The notes under the pieces are model-generated. The model did no database searches and had not been told where the DNA came from. It worked only from the letters and a program-made list of their open reading frames with translations. A stretch of DNA of 64,000 nt from an uncultured Clostridia bacterium (GTDB taxonomy: Bacteria > Bacillota > Clostridia > Christensenellales > CAAEEZ01), in assembly GCA_934365195.1 (NCBI GenBank), contig CAKRNA010000003.1, positions 1-64,000 on the forward strand. The letters are read 5' to 3'. The stretch's first letter is position 1. Each line of letters begins with the position of its first letter. This document shows, one piece after another, positions 53,346 to 62,369 of the stretch. The position numbers were made by a program, and so were the translations under genes.

Positions 53346-53619
53346 TAGGAAAACGAAAATGGACGAAAATGTATTAAATTTTATCTTTTTTTCGGTAGAT
53401 TTTTTATCAAATCACTCATTTTTTGCAAAACAATATTATTTATCGTTCGTTTTTGCAACTTAAAATGCCGTTTTTGTCATTATCATTTTTTTGCAGATTA
53501 TTTGTTTTTTTGTAAATTTTTTCTTATTTCACCGTTTTTTTCTCGCAAAAATGCTAGTAATCTACTTTTCATAAACTTCCAAAAACAAGCCTAATAACCA
53601 CCTTATTTGGTGGCATGAT

Positions 53620-53655
53620 AAAAAAACGAACTTACCTTAGTAAGTCCGCTTTTTT
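53620..53655 (-). terminator. Terminator of the FAD-dehydrogenase gene
   Basis: GCGGACTTAC pairs with GTAAGTTCGT (two G-T pairs) around 4 nt, extended by A-T pairs and followed by a T-run on the minus strand. Confidence 0.88.
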
Positions 53656-53688
53656 AGTTTATTTTTATTATGAAGTTATTAAACAAAT

Positions 53689-55074
53689 TTATAATAGATT
53701 TTTCGCCATCAACACGCCCATTACCGAAGCCATCATCAAACCTCTTGTCCAGCCGCTACTATCTCCTAAGCAATGAAGATTTTTAATGTTTGTGTTTAGG
53801 TTTTCGTCCATTTTGATTTTATTACTATAAAATTTTAGTTCCGGCGAATACAAAAGCGTTTCGTTACTAGCAAACCCGGGCACAACTTCGTCAACAGCCT
53901 TAATAAAATTTATAATGTTTAGCATAGGTCTATAAGGCATAGCCGAGGTAATATCTCCGGCAACTGCATCAGGTAAAGTCGGTTTAACGTTACTTCTTTC
54001 AAGTTCGTGTTGCCAAGTGCGTTTACCCTCTAAAATATCGCCGTACCTTTGCACTAACACTTTGCCGTTTGCAAGCATATTTGTTAGTTCACCCACCTTT
54101 TGAGCGTAGGCAATAGGTTGGTTAAACGGGTCTTGGAATTTTGCCGAACAAAGTATAGACAAGTTTGTATTATTCGATTTAATTTCCTTATAAGAATGTC
54201 CGTTTACAACTGCAAGATTATTGTCGTAATTTTCTTGGCTTACAAAACCACCGGGATTTTGGCAGAAAGTACGCACTTTATTTTTAAACGGCTCCGGATA
54301 TCCTATTAGTTTTGATTCGTACAAAACGTTGTTGACGTCCTCCATTATCTCGTTTCTCACTTCTACTCTAACGCCTATATCCACAACGCCTGCCTCGTGC
54401 AAAATATTATGCTCTTCGCATATTTTCTCAAGCCAGTCTGCACCTCTTCTACCCGTTGCAATTACAGTCTTTTTGCTATAAATTGTTTCTTTTTCGCCAT
54501 TAGAATTTATTATTATTCCTTTACATTCGTTATTTTCTAGCAAAATGTTTTCAACGCTCGTGTAAAACCTGATTTCAACTCCGTTATCTATCAAATATCG
54601 TTCAATCTTATAGTATATTTCTTGAGCCTTTTCAGTACCTAGATGACGAATAGGACAATCCACCAGTTTTAGCCCTGCTTTTATTGCTTTTTTCCTTATG
54701 TCCTTGACTTTTTCGTCGTTTCCTACGCCTTCCACTTTTTCATCAGCGCCAAATTCTAGATAAATATTATCGGTATATTTAATCAAATTTTCGCAATTTT
54801 CTGCCCCGATTAGTTCGGGCAAATCACCGCCGACTTCATAACTAAGCGACAATTTGCCGTCCGAAAATGCTCCCGCACCTGAAAATCCGGTTGTAATATT
54901 ACAATGTGGTTTGCAGTTTACACATTCTTTCGTTTTATTTTTAGGGCAAACCCTTTTTTCGATAGGTCTACCTTTTTCAACCATAAGTATCTTCTTTTTG
55001 CTGTTTTGCCTTACTAATTCAAGTGCAGTAAAAATCCCAGCAGGGCCGGCCCCGACAATTACTAAATCGTACAT
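53689..55074 (-). CDS. COG2509-type FAD-dependent dehydrogenase
   Basis: The protein has 461 residues when started at the ATG at 55074, which has GGAGGAG 5 bp upstream; a longer frame would run into the riboswitch. It has an N-terminal FAD fold (MYDLVIVGAGPAGIFTALEL), a four-cysteine stretch (CPKNKTKECVNCKPHC) typical of this family, GFSGAGAFSDGKLSL, KTVIATGRRGADWLE and a C-terminal LHCLGDSSGWTRGLMMASVMG flavin motif. Members of this family are widespread in Clostridia; no reaction is established. Control by a guanine-type riboswitch would tie it to purine status. It is a single-gene unit. Confidence 0.88.
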   Translation of the reverse strand: MYDLVIVGAGPAGIFTALELVRQNSKKKILMVEKGRPIEKRVCPKNKTKECVNCKPHCNITTGFSGAGAFSDGKLSLSYEVGGDLPELIGAENCENLIKYTDNIYLEFGADEKVEGVGNDEKVKDIRKKAIKAGLKLVDCPIRHLGTEKAQEIYYKIERYLIDNGVEIRFYTSVENILLENNECKGIIINSNGEKETIYSKKTVIATGRRGADWLEKICEEHNILHEAGVVDIGVRVEVRNEIMEDVNNVLYESKLIGYPEPFKNKVRTFCQNPGGFVSQENYDNNLAVVNGHSYKEIKSNNTNLSILCSAKFQDPFNQPIAYAQKVGELTNMLANGKVLVQRYGDILEGKRTWQHELERSNVKPTLPDAVAGDITSAMPYRPMLNIINFIKAVDEVVPGFASNETLLYSPELKFYSNKIKMDENLNTNIKNLHCLGDSSGWTRGLMMASVMGVLMAKNLL

Positions 55075-55090
55075 AAACTCCTCCATACGT

Positions 55091-55148
55091 AAAAAAACTT
55101 GCCTCAGTAGACTTGTCCTCTTTGGTACATAGTCAACTTTAGCAAGTT
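55091..55148 (-). terminator. Alternative terminator hairpin overlapping the riboswitch
   Basis: AACTTGC in the P3 arm (55142-55148) can pair with GCAAGTT (about 55097-55103), which is followed by TTTTTTT. The long loop holds a further GACT/AGTC pairing. Because it uses the P3 strand, it excludes the aptamer fold. Ligand binding would then prevent termination, an ON switch. This is a reading of possible pairings only. Confidence 0.5.
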
Positions 55149-55189
55149 GGTAGAAACGTTTATGCATTATATAAACTTATATGTAATCC
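55124..55189 (-). promoter_or_regulatory. Purine (guanine-type) riboswitch upstream of the FAD-dependent dehydrogenase
   Basis: Read on the minus strand: P1 strand near GGATTACA, J1/2 TATAAG, P2 GTTTAT/ATAAAC with loop ATAATGC, J2/3 GTTTCTACC, P3 AACTTGCTAAAGTT, then GACTATGTACC closing P1. GTTTCTACC and GACTATG are the conserved purine-aptamer core. The C in GACTATG is the ligand-pairing base, so guanine or hypoxanthine is expected; adenine types have T. P3 with its loop is 3 nt shorter than the usual 19. Confidence 0.85.
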
Positions 55190-55195
55190 TTATGT

Positions 55196-55223
55196 ATTTT
55201 ACCATAAATATTAGTTTTGTCAA
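55196..55223 (-). promoter_or_regulatory. Promoter of the riboswitch-FAD dehydrogenase unit
   Basis: TTGACA (55218-55223), a 16-bp spacer and TAAAAT (55196-55201) with TGG before it. Confidence 0.7.
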
Positions 55224-55234
55224 TGGTTTTTGTT

Positions 55235-55942
55235 CTATTTATCGAACTTTTCTCCCGCAAGGTCTTCTTGGTCGTTGCTGTCGTCGATATAGTGGTGGAT
55301 ATTTTCCATATACTGATCTAGTTTGCAGATAATATCCGCACATTCTTTTAGCCCGCCGGATATAATTTCGGAATTTTTGATATCCTTTTTGTACCTAACT
55401 TTATGCTCGATACTAGCCCAAAAATCCATAGCAATAGTCCTGAACTGAACCTCAACTTTCATATATTCCGTCCTATCGGTTAAGAAAATAGGAATTTCTA
55501 CAATTAGGTGCAGGCTTCTATATCCGTTTGGCTTTGGCTCTTTTATATAGTCCTTTATCTTTATCAGTTTAATGTCGTCCTGTCTTAAAAGCATCTCGCT
55601 AAGCGTGTAGATATCTTCAGGGAAGGAGCAAATTATTCTAATGCCCGCCACGTCGAAAATATTGTCCTTAACGGCGGCGATATTAAGTGGCAAGCCTTTC
55701 CTTTTCAGTTTGTCCAAAATACTGCTAGGCGTTTTTAACCTCGTTTTTATGTTTTCTACGGGGTTTCTATTGTACCTTACGCTAAACTCTTCGTTAAGCA
55801 CTTCAAACTTGGTTGCAACCTCTTTCAATGCGCAAGTGTACAGCATCATCAGTTCCCTAAACGTGCCCATTTTGTCCATAAATACTTGCTTTTCTTCATC
55901 GGTCATTTTATCAAAAAAGTTCATTTTGTCGGTAGGTTTCAT
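55235..55942 (-). CDS. relQ: Small alarmone synthetase (RelQ/YjbM-type (p)ppGpp synthetase)
   Basis: The protein has 235 residues with only the synthetase domain: no hydrolase, TGS or ACT regions. The RelA/SpoT synthetase motifs are RLKTPSSILDKLKRKG (about 65-80), DNIFDVAGIRIICSF (about 92-106), DYIKEPKPNGYRSLHLIVE (about 131-149) and VEVQFRTIAMDFWASIEHK (about 163-181). N- and C-terminal helical stretches match the tetramer-forming RelQ type. The enzyme transfers pyrophosphate from ATP to GDP or GTP, making the stress alarmone (p)ppGpp. Start follows AGAGAGG. It is a separate unit. Confidence 0.93.
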   Translation of the reverse strand: MKPTDKMNFFDKMTDEEKQVFMDKMGTFRELMMLYTCALKEVATKFEVLNEEFSVRYNRNPVENIKTRLKTPSSILDKLKRKGLPLNIAAVKDNIFDVAGIRIICSFPEDIYTLSEMLLRQDDIKLIKIKDYIKEPKPNGYRSLHLIVEIPIFLTDRTEYMKVEVQFRTIAMDFWASIEHKVRYKKDIKNSEIISGGLKECADIICKLDQYMENIHHYIDDSNDQEDLAGEKFDK

Positions 55943-56055
55943 TTTTTCCTCTCTTACTCGTTAGGTGGCTAGTAATATAATCACGTTAAATAATATAATT
56001 ATACGAACACATATATATTAAGCCCTAAATCACATATAAACAAGCCCAAAATAAA

Positions 56056-56081
56056 AAAAGTAGTGTTATTTCACTACTTTT
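56056..56081 (-). terminator. Terminator overlapping the stop codon of the P-type ATPase operon
   Basis: AAAAGTAGTG pairs with CACTACTTTT around 6 nt, followed by a T-run on the minus strand. The stem includes the last codons of the YcxB-like gene and the loop its stop codon. Confidence 0.88.
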
Positions 56082-56614
56082 CTCCATTTTTTGAATTTTA
56101 TCGGTCTTCTATCTACGCAAATTCTTAAATAATACTCCAAAGTTTTTTGATTTCCTTCAAGATACACACATTTTTTATTTTCGATAAACAGCATCTCGCT
56201 ACCAAAACATTGTATTGCAAAGTACCTTTTCGTGTAGTTGATTTTGTTTATATCGTCCCAGTAGATATAGAAGTCCTTTATTCTCTTGCCGTCTTTGTCG
56301 TATCCGTCAACGTGCAATCCCGTGTCTTCCTCAACGGACACTTCGGCAACCGCTAGGTTTCCAAAATACTCGTCGTTTCTTGCAAGCATAGGTAGGCACG
56401 ACAAGTGGATAACCGATAACAGCACAAAGCCAACCGCAATAACGATACAAACCAGTAGCACCCAAATTTGTTGCAACGCAGCGTAGTACACCATACCTAT
56501 TGCAAAAAGCACCAGCATAGTAAAGAAACTCATAAATCCTAGCGAACTTATCAGCATAAAACTATTGCCTTTTACAAAACTATCGTAAACGTCTTTTATC
56601 CTTACCTTAACCAT
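56066..56614 (-). CDS. Membrane protein with a YcxB-like C-terminal domain
   Basis: The protein has 182 residues: two membrane helices (about 24-46 and 50-74) and a soluble C-terminal domain with YIYWDDINKINYTKRYFAIQC, a pattern like the YcxB-type C-terminal domain (W-DI-KI...). It starts within the P-type ATPase gene's 3' end (8-bp overlap), behind GGAGG, so it is translated with the ATPase. A helper role for the pump is possible; nothing more can be said. Confidence 0.7.
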   Translation of the reverse strand: MVKVRIKDVYDSFVKGNSFMLISSLGFMSFFTMLVLFAIGMVYYAALQQIWVLLVCIVIAVGFVLLSVIHLSCLPMLARNDEYFGNLAVAEVSVEEDTGLHVDGYDKDGKRIKDFYIYWDDINKINYTKRYFAIQCFGSEMLFIENKKCVYLEGNQKTLEYYLRICVDRRPIKFKKWRKVVK

Positions 56615-59051
56615 TTACTATTTCCTCCTTTTTCGTCAAAAGAGGTTTTGACAATTTCTTAATCTTACGTTTTGTTTTTGCCTTTTTGGACAAAATACCC
56701 CACATATTCACCAGTAGCGACACGGCAAGAGTGATGATTTTAACGGTAGGATACAGCATAGCGATAAACACCATAAATATCAACAAGCCCTCTTTTGGCA
56801 CGGGCACGACCTTTACAAAGTCAGGTATTACGAACAGCACCGTGAAGAATACGACCGTACAAATAGAAATTAGTATTCCACGCTTTAAGTCCACCGGCTT
56901 ACAGGTATTGAACAATACGAAGAATTGCATTAGTGCGTATATATACAAGCACAAAGTACCCATTTGTCCTGCCGCAATTAGTTCAGGAGCAAGAATGTGC
57001 GCTAGCACAATCATAATCGTTATCGTGATACCTGCCGGCGTAGACGTCTTGACAACCCTCTGCAAGAATGAGCCTGATATCTTGGTGTTATTAGGCTCAA
57101 TCGCTAAAAAGAAGGACGGGAATCCCACCAAAATCGAACTGATATAGGTCAGTTGGATAGGCTCGAACGGAGTCTCTATGCCCATTATAGTCATACAAAT
57201 TGCAAGTAGCACCGAATAGGTGGTTTTAACAAGGAACAGCGAGGCAGCACGGTTTATGTTGTTCACTACCCTTCTACCCTCTGCAACAACCGATGGAAGT
57301 GCGCTGAAATCCGAGTCAAGCAGTACAAGTTCCGAACTGTTACGTGCCGCATCGGAGCCCGACGCCATTGCAATAGAGCAATCTGCCTCTTTTAGCGCCA
57401 TAACGTCGTTTACGCCGTCACCCGTCATACCCACGGTGAAACCTTGCACCTTTAAAGCCTTTACTATCTGTTTCTTTTGCGGTGGCGTTACCCTACCGAA
57501 AATAGTGTACTTTTTCACCGCTTCGTATATCTTTTCGTCGGTGTCAAGCGTGGTTGCGTCCACGTATTTGTCAAAGTTTTTCAAGCCAACCCTTTCGGCA
57601 ATCTTGCTTACGGTAATCGGATTATCGCCCGAAATAATTTTCAAATTCACGCCTTGACGAGCAAAATATTCCAGCGTTTCTTTTGCGTTTTCCCTTATTT
57701 TGTCGCTTAAAACGATAAGGGCAATTATCTTCATTCTGTTTACGTTGAAGTCCTTTTCGCTGATTTTTGCCTTGGTTCTTACTAATACCAGCACCCTAAA
57801 ACCTTTTGCTGCGTTTTTGTTCACTTCGTCTGCCACTTCGCTCATTCTTTCTTTTAGCACAAACTCAGGAGCACCCACGATATACGTGTCGTTTTCAAAG
57901 GTAACCGCACTCATTTTCTTAGCGCTGTCAAACGGCATTTTTAGTAAATATTCCATCTCGGTGTTTGCTTGATATCTTTCTTTAAGGGCATTAAAAGTGG
58001 CGTTGTTATCGTCCAAAATTCTTGTCATATTGCCGATAATTTCATTCACGTCAGCCTTTTTGTCAAATAGCACCGTGTCCTCAACTTGCATAGTGCCCTC
58101 GGTGATAGTGCCCGTTTTATCTAAGCAAAGCATATTTACCCTTGCCAACGTTTCAATACAATATAATTCCTGCACAAGCGTACGCTTTTTAGCAAGCCTA
58201 ATTACGCCGACGGCAAGCGCCATACTGGTCAAAAGCACCAAGCCTTCGGGTATCATACCGATAATCGAGCCAACCGATTTATTTACGATATCGCCGATAT
58301 TATTTAGATTTTTTGCGTTGTTTAAAAATACTAACGGTCCTATTATGAAAATCATAATGGTAACGGTACGGATTATCCACTTGATAGAGCGCATAAGTTC
58401 AGAATTAGGCGCTTTGTACTTCTTACCGCTGCTTATAATCTTGCTTGAATAGTTGTCCTCGCCAACCTTATCCACCCTAGCAAAGCAACTGCCCGACACC
58501 AAATAACTACCTGAGAACAAATTCTCGCCCTCAAGTTTTGTAACGGAGTCCTGCTCGCCGGTAAGCATAGATTCGTTCACCCTTACCGTGCCACTAATAA
58601 CCACAGAGTCCGACGGGATTTGATTGCCTGCTTTTAAAACGATAACGTCGTCCACAACAAGCGAATTTATGTCTAGTTCTTGCTCAGCGCCGTTACGGAT
58701 AACCGTTACCTTAGGCTCTGTTAGTAGCGACAACTTTTCCACAGTCTTTTTAGAACGAATTTCCTGAATAATACCTATAATAATATTTACGGTGACAATG
58801 CCCAAAAACAAGGCGTTTTTAATATCGCCGTACACCAAAACCAAAACGCCGAGCAAAAGATTTAGCCCGTTAAACAAAGTAAAAATGTTCGTCCTTATAA
58901 TACTCCAGTAACTTTTGGAAGTACTTTTTAATGCCGAATTAACGTATCCTTTTTCCACCCTTTCTTGAACTTCGCCGTCGCTTAGCCCAGAAGTAATAGG
59001 TGCGTTTATCCTATTTAATTCAGGTCTTTCCTCTCTCTTCTTATTTTTCAT
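56607..59051 (-). CDS. P-type cation-transporting ATPase (CtpE-like)
   Basis: The protein has 814 residues from the ATG at 59051, directly after the PHP phosphatase stop; a GTG 18 codons earlier would overlap that gene. It has the P-type ATPase hallmarks: actuator LTGEQDSVTK (about 164), the membrane motif MIPEGLVLLTS (about 266-276) and phosphorylation site DKTGTITEG with Asp311, then GDNPITVSKIAERVG, and MTGDGVNDVMALKEADCSIAM. About ten membrane helices are predicted. No heavy-metal CPC motif is present. The sequence resembles the CtpE group, of which a mycobacterial member transports calcium. The ion here is unknown. Confidence 0.9.
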   Translation of the reverse strand: MKNKKREERPELNRINAPITSGLSDGEVQERVEKGYVNSALKSTSKSYWSIIRTNIFTLFNGLNLLLGVLVLVYGDIKNALFLGIVTVNIIIGIIQEIRSKKTVEKLSLLTEPKVTVIRNGAEQELDINSLVVDDVIVLKAGNQIPSDSVVISGTVRVNESMLTGEQDSVTKLEGENLFSGSYLVSGSCFARVDKVGEDNYSSKIISSGKKYKAPNSELMRSIKWIIRTVTIMIFIIGPLVFLNNAKNLNNIGDIVNKSVGSIIGMIPEGLVLLTSMALAVGVIRLAKKRTLVQELYCIETLARVNMLCLDKTGTITEGTMQVEDTVLFDKKADVNEIIGNMTRILDDNNATFNALKERYQANTEMEYLLKMPFDSAKKMSAVTFENDTYIVGAPEFVLKERMSEVADEVNKNAAKGFRVLVLVRTKAKISEKDFNVNRMKIIALIVLSDKIRENAKETLEYFARQGVNLKIISGDNPITVSKIAERVGLKNFDKYVDATTLDTDEKIYEAVKKYTIFGRVTPPQKKQIVKALKVQGFTVGMTGDGVNDVMALKEADCSIAMASGSDAARNSSELVLLDSDFSALPSVVAEGRRVVNNINRAASLFLVKTTYSVLLAICMTIMGIETPFEPIQLTYISSILVGFPSFFLAIEPNNTKISGSFLQRVVKTSTPAGITITIMIVLAHILAPELIAAGQMGTLCLYIYALMQFFVLFNTCKPVDLKRGILISICTVVFFTVLFVIPDFVKVVPVPKEGLLIFMVFIAMLYPTVKIITLAVSLLVNMWGILSKKAKTKRKIKKLSKPLLTKKEEIVNG

Positions 59052-59056
59052 CTCTC

Positions 59057-59863
59057 TTATTCTATCCCTATTTTGTAAGGTTCGCCTTTTTTGTAAACAG
59101 TCCACTCTTTCAAGCCTAACCCCTTACAAAAATCCCTTGCTAGTTCGTATTTATCCGCCAAGTACTTTGACTTGTGTGCGTCCGACGAAAAAGTCACGTT
59201 GTTTCCGCCAAGCGCCACGTACCTTTCTACAATTTCCGCCTCCGGCAAAAACTCCAAGCCGTTTTTGGAAACGTGTGTGTTTATCTCTAACGTCTTATCC
59301 TTTTCGATAATCAGCATGAGCAGGTCGTCGATTTTTTTCTTGTACCTGTCTTGCCACAGTAGATTATTTTCATAATTTGCGTACCTAGTTACGTACCCGA
59401 CGTGGCTAATTATATTAAACTTATACTTAGCGTTTACGCTGTCGATTAGCGTGTCGAGGTACTTAAAGTACACTTCGTCCTCGGTTTTGCCCTTAAAAAT
59501 ATTGCCGTAGTAAGCCTCAATTCCGCCTAATGTATGCACAGAATTTATCACCACGTCAAAATCGTACTTTTTAAGAACCTCGTCGTAGTAGTCTTCCAGC
59601 CTTTTGTCGTAGCCGAGTTCTATCCCAAACGCAAGGTAGGTATCGCCATTGTACCTATTTTTCACTTTGTTAAAAGCCCTTTCGTAGCCTTTTAGATTTA
59701 ACTGTCTACAAAAGCGTTCACTATTGCCGAACTTGTAATCTCTGTCAAAATGTTCGGTAATCGCTACGTATTCCATTTTAAGTTCGTTCGCTCTTTTAAC
59801 GATATTTGTTATCGAGGTTAACCCGTCGTGCGAATGAAAAGTGTGGGTGTGGCTGTCAATCAT
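59057..59863 (-). CDS. PHP-domain phosphatase, histidinol-phosphatase (HisK/HisJ)-like
   Basis: The protein has 268 residues. Metal-binding motifs of the PHP family appear in order: MIDSHTHTFHSHDG (HxH), AITEHFDRD, NSVHTLGG, SHVGYVTRY, LEINTHVS and SSDAHKSKYLAD. The type matches histidinol-phosphate phosphatase HisK/HisJ, the last-but-one step of histidine synthesis, though some such proteins have other substrates. No other histidine gene lies here. It precedes the P-type ATPase gene by 5 bp on the same strand. Start follows AGGATA. Confidence 0.88.
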   Translation of the reverse strand: MIDSHTHTFHSHDGLTSITNIVKRANELKMEYVAITEHFDRDYKFGNSERFCRQLNLKGYERAFNKVKNRYNGDTYLAFGIELGYDKRLEDYYDEVLKKYDFDVVINSVHTLGGIEAYYGNIFKGKTEDEVYFKYLDTLIDSVNAKYKFNIISHVGYVTRYANYENNLLWQDRYKKKIDDLLMLIIEKDKTLEINTHVSKNGLEFLPEAEIVERYVALGGNNVTFSSDAHKSKYLADKYELARDFCKGLGLKEWTVYKKGEPYKIGIE

Positions 59864-59880
59864 AATAGTATCCTAAAAAA

Positions 59881-59909
59881 ATTATAACATTAAAATCCCC
59901 ATTCGCCAA
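59881..59909 (-). promoter_or_regulatory. Predicted promoter of the PHP-P-type ATPase operon
   Basis: TTGGCG (59904-59909), a 17-bp spacer and TATAAT (59881-59886), 17 bp before the start codon. Confidence 0.65.
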
Positions 59910-59968
59910 CAATTCCGCCGTATATTTTTTAATACTATTATATAAATATAATTATCATAATTTACAAA

Positions 59969-59998
59969 AAAGACTAACGCTTGGTTTCGTTAGTCTTT
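59969..59998 (-). terminator. Terminator of the beta-CASP nuclease gene
   Basis: AAAGACTAACG pairs with CGTTAGTCTTT around 8 nt, T-run on the minus strand. Confidence 0.9.
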
Positions 59999-60054
59999 CG
60001 TTTTGGATATTTTATGCCGATTAGCGTAAAGAATCTTAATACTTTTTGCCGTAT

Positions 60055-61656
60055 TTATTGCTTTTTAAACCTCTCTAATATGCGGTTTATTGCCGTAATA
60101 AACTTGCGTTTTTCCTCGTTTGCACCGGCCTTGATTTCCTCGGCAAGAGCAATAAGTTTGCATACCGCTTTATCCACGTTGAAGTTGATTAGGTCGTTAC
60201 GCCTCGTTGCCCTACGCTTTGCACCCGTCAGTTTTGGAGTGCCCTCTCTTAACTGTTCAAGATTAGTTAAGTCCCAAGTTTCGTTAGGTAGCGGCGCTTT
60301 TGCGTCGTAGCCCTCATCGTTAAGAAGATTGCTAAATCCCTCAGCCACTCTATCCTCACCGTGCGTTACGAAAATCTTTTTGGGCTTGGTGGTAAAGTGC
60401 TCCACCCAGTCCACCAGCATCTCTTTATCGGCGTGCGAACTCGTACCTTGCATTTTTACGATATTAGCCCTTACGTTTATCTTTTCGCCAAACAGCGTCA
60501 CTCGTTTTTCGCCGTCCAAAATGCGCCTACCGAGAGTGCCGTTTACTTGGTATCCCACAAATACAATAGTGCTTTCCGGCCTCCACAAGTTGTGCTTTAA
60601 GTGGTGACGAATTCTACCTGCCTCGCACATACCGGAGGCAGACAAGATAACCTTAGGCTCTTGCATTAAATTTATCGCCTTACTATCCTCAGAAGTAGTG
60701 CTAAGCACAAGCCCGTCAAAAGTAATAGGGTTCACGCCCCTATCGATAAGCGCCCTAGTGTCATCGTCAAAGCAGCCCTGCCAGTCCTTACTGAAAATCT
60801 CCGTTGCCTTTACAGATAAAGGGCTATCCACGTACACCTTAAAATCCTTGTATTTTGGCACGAGGTTTTTCTCCTTCACCTCTCTGAAAAAGTACAGTAA
60901 TTCCTGCATTCTGCCCACCGCAAAAGTAGGAATAACCACGTTGCCGCCGGCGGTAAAAGTCACGTCTATGATATTTGCAAGTTGCCTTGCGTAGTCCATA
61001 CCCTTGCCGTTTATTCTATCTCCGTACGTGCTTTCCATCACCACGTAATCGGCGCAAGTAAAGTGCTCCGGATTTTTAAGAATAGGCTTGTTTACGTTAC
61101 CTATATCCCCACTAAACACTATGGTTTTAGTCACGCCGTCCTCGGTCATTTTCAGTTTGATACTTGCCGAGCCAAGCAAATGCCCCGCATCGATAAAGGT
61201 TGCCGTAAGCCCCTTGTCAATCTCTATTTCTTTTTCGTAGTCCACCCCAACGAACAAAGGAAGTAGTTTATCCACGTCCTTGCTTGTGTAAAGCGGCTGA
61301 TACGGTGCTTCGCTGCCTCTTTGGTACTTTCTGTTACGCCACTCTGCCTCGGACTCTTGAATTTTTGCGCTGTCGTAAAGCATTATTTCCACAAGTTCTG
61401 CGGTGGCTTTAGTCATATACACTTTGTTTTTGTAGCCGTACTTTACCATCGTTGGCAAATTACCGCTATGGTCGATATGAGCGTGCGTCAAAAATATCCC
61501 GTCCACTTGCATTGCTTTCATAGGCAAACGTTCGTTTTCGTAAATATCAGGTCCTTGCTCCATACCGCAATCGATAAGGTAATTTTTGTTGTTTAGTTCC
61601 AACAAATAGCAACTACCCGTAACTTCTCTTGCCGCTCCTAAAAAAGTAAGTTTCAT
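60055..61656 (-). CDS. Metallo-beta-lactamase/beta-CASP nuclease (YSH1/CPSF-like)
   Basis: The protein has 533 residues. The MBL part has THAHIDHSG (HxHxDH) near residue 57, GHLLGSASIKL and SGDIGN; the beta-CASP part has the motifs ESTYGDR, PTFAVGRMQELLYF, SPLSVKATEIF and GTSSHADKEML followed by the RMK domain (KIFVTHGEDRVAEGF). All metal ligands are present. Such proteins are RNA endo- or 5'-exonucleases. In bacteria this group is distinct from RNase J and its targets are mostly unknown. Lys/Arg-rich sequence (TGAKRRATRRNDL) ends the protein. Start follows GGGGGAG. Single gene. Confidence 0.93.
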   Translation of the reverse strand: MKLTFLGAAREVTGSCYLLELNNKNYLIDCGMEQGPDIYENERLPMKAMQVDGIFLTHAHIDHSGNLPTMVKYGYKNKVYMTKATAELVEIMLYDSAKIQESEAEWRNRKYQRGSEAPYQPLYTSKDVDKLLPLFVGVDYEKEIEIDKGLTATFIDAGHLLGSASIKLKMTEDGVTKTIVFSGDIGNVNKPILKNPEHFTCADYVVMESTYGDRINGKGMDYARQLANIIDVTFTAGGNVVIPTFAVGRMQELLYFFREVKEKNLVPKYKDFKVYVDSPLSVKATEIFSKDWQGCFDDDTRALIDRGVNPITFDGLVLSTTSEDSKAINLMQEPKVILSASGMCEAGRIRHHLKHNLWRPESTIVFVGYQVNGTLGRRILDGEKRVTLFGEKINVRANIVKMQGTSSHADKEMLVDWVEHFTTKPKKIFVTHGEDRVAEGFSNLLNDEGYDAKAPLPNETWDLTNLEQLREGTPKLTGAKRRATRRNDLINFNVDKAVCKLIALAEEIKAGANEEKRKFITAINRILERFKKQ

Positions 61657-61684
61657 AAATTCTCCCCCGCATAGTATTTACTAT

Positions 61685-61713
61685 ATTATATCCCCTGCGC
61701 CTTTTTCGTACAA
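61685..61713 (-). promoter_or_regulatory. Predicted promoter of the beta-CASP nuclease gene
   Basis: TTGTAC (61708-61713), a 17-bp spacer and TATAAT (61685-61690), 28 bp before the start codon. Confidence 0.7.
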
Positions 61714-61858
61714 TATTTTTGTAAAATTTGCGTTATTTTTTAGAAAACGCTATTCCTATTTTTTTAATTATTTAACTGCTTCTTTTTTATAAATTCGCCT
61801 TAATCCCCACTATTTACTAGGATTTTAAGTTCTTACCCTGCAATTTTCCCAACAAAAA

Positions 61859-61880
61859 AAATCCGCTAAAAAGCGGACTT
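61859..61880 (-). terminator. Terminator overlapping the aroK stop codon
   Basis: AAGTCCGCT pairs with AGCGGATTT (one G-T pair) around four bases, followed by a T-run. The TAG stop codon is inside the hairpin. Confidence 0.85.
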
Positions 61881-62369
61881 ATCAAACAAGCCTACAACCG
61901 CCTCTACGGTCTCCTCCAAGGTCTTGCCCTCCTCAAAAACAACGTAATCGGCGTACTTTTCGTACAGCGGTTTTCGTTCTAAATATAGGTCTTTTACGCT
62001 TTGCCCTTTACTAAAAACCACGCCTCTATTACGCATATTCGTCATTCGTTTTTCAATCTCGTTAGCGCCAACCGACAAATACACGATAGTAGCAATTTGC
62101 TTTAATCTATCCATAGCCTTTTTAGAGTACACGGCGCTACCACCCGTTGCAATTACCGAGTTTTCTACGTCGAGGCTACTAATTACCTCGCTTTCAATCT
62201 CCTTAAAACCGTCGTTACCCTTTTCGTCGATAATATCTTTTAGTTTTTTGCCCTCTTTATTTTGGATTAAAATATCGGTATCCACAAAAGAAAGACCTAA
62301 CATTTTAGCAACCACAACGCCAACCGTACTTTTGCCACAAGTTGGCATACCTATCAAAACTACGTTCAT
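61866..62369 (-). CDS. aroK: Shikimate kinase
   Basis: The protein has 167 residues, the family's normal size. Walker A GMPTCGKSTVGVVVAKML (about 7-24), the DTD motif at residues 32-34 (FVDTDILIQ), and GGSAVYSKKAMDRL for the shikimate-binding GG. It phosphorylates shikimate at the 3-hydroxyl in aromatic amino acid synthesis. It overlaps deoB by 4 bp (ATGA), an unexpected partner; no other aromatic gene is present. Confidence 0.93.
   Translation of the reverse strand: MNVVLIGMPTCGKSTVGVVVAKMLGLSFVDTDILIQNKEGKKLKDIIDEKGNDGFKEIESEVISSLDVENSVIATGGSAVYSKKAMDRLKQIATIVYLSVGANEIEKRMTNMRNRGVVFSKGQSVKDLYLERKPLYEKYADYVVFEEGKTLEETVEAVVGLFDKSAF

Larger units (their letters stand above)
53137..53688. other. 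AT-rich intergenic region between the SDR and FAD-dehydrogenase genes
   Basis: No gene is seen. It holds the SDR gene's promoter (53337-53345), a roughly 200-nt leader with a 10-bp inverted repeat (53217-53226 with 53277-53286), a small hairpin CCACC/GGTGG at 53598-53613 and the terminator at 53620-53655. Confidence 0.75.

Noticed and set aside
56607..59051. Copper-exporting ATPase regulated by the nearby CsoR
   Set aside because: The ATPase lacks the CPC membrane motif and N-terminal metal-binding domains of copper pumps, and is 7 kb away in another operon.
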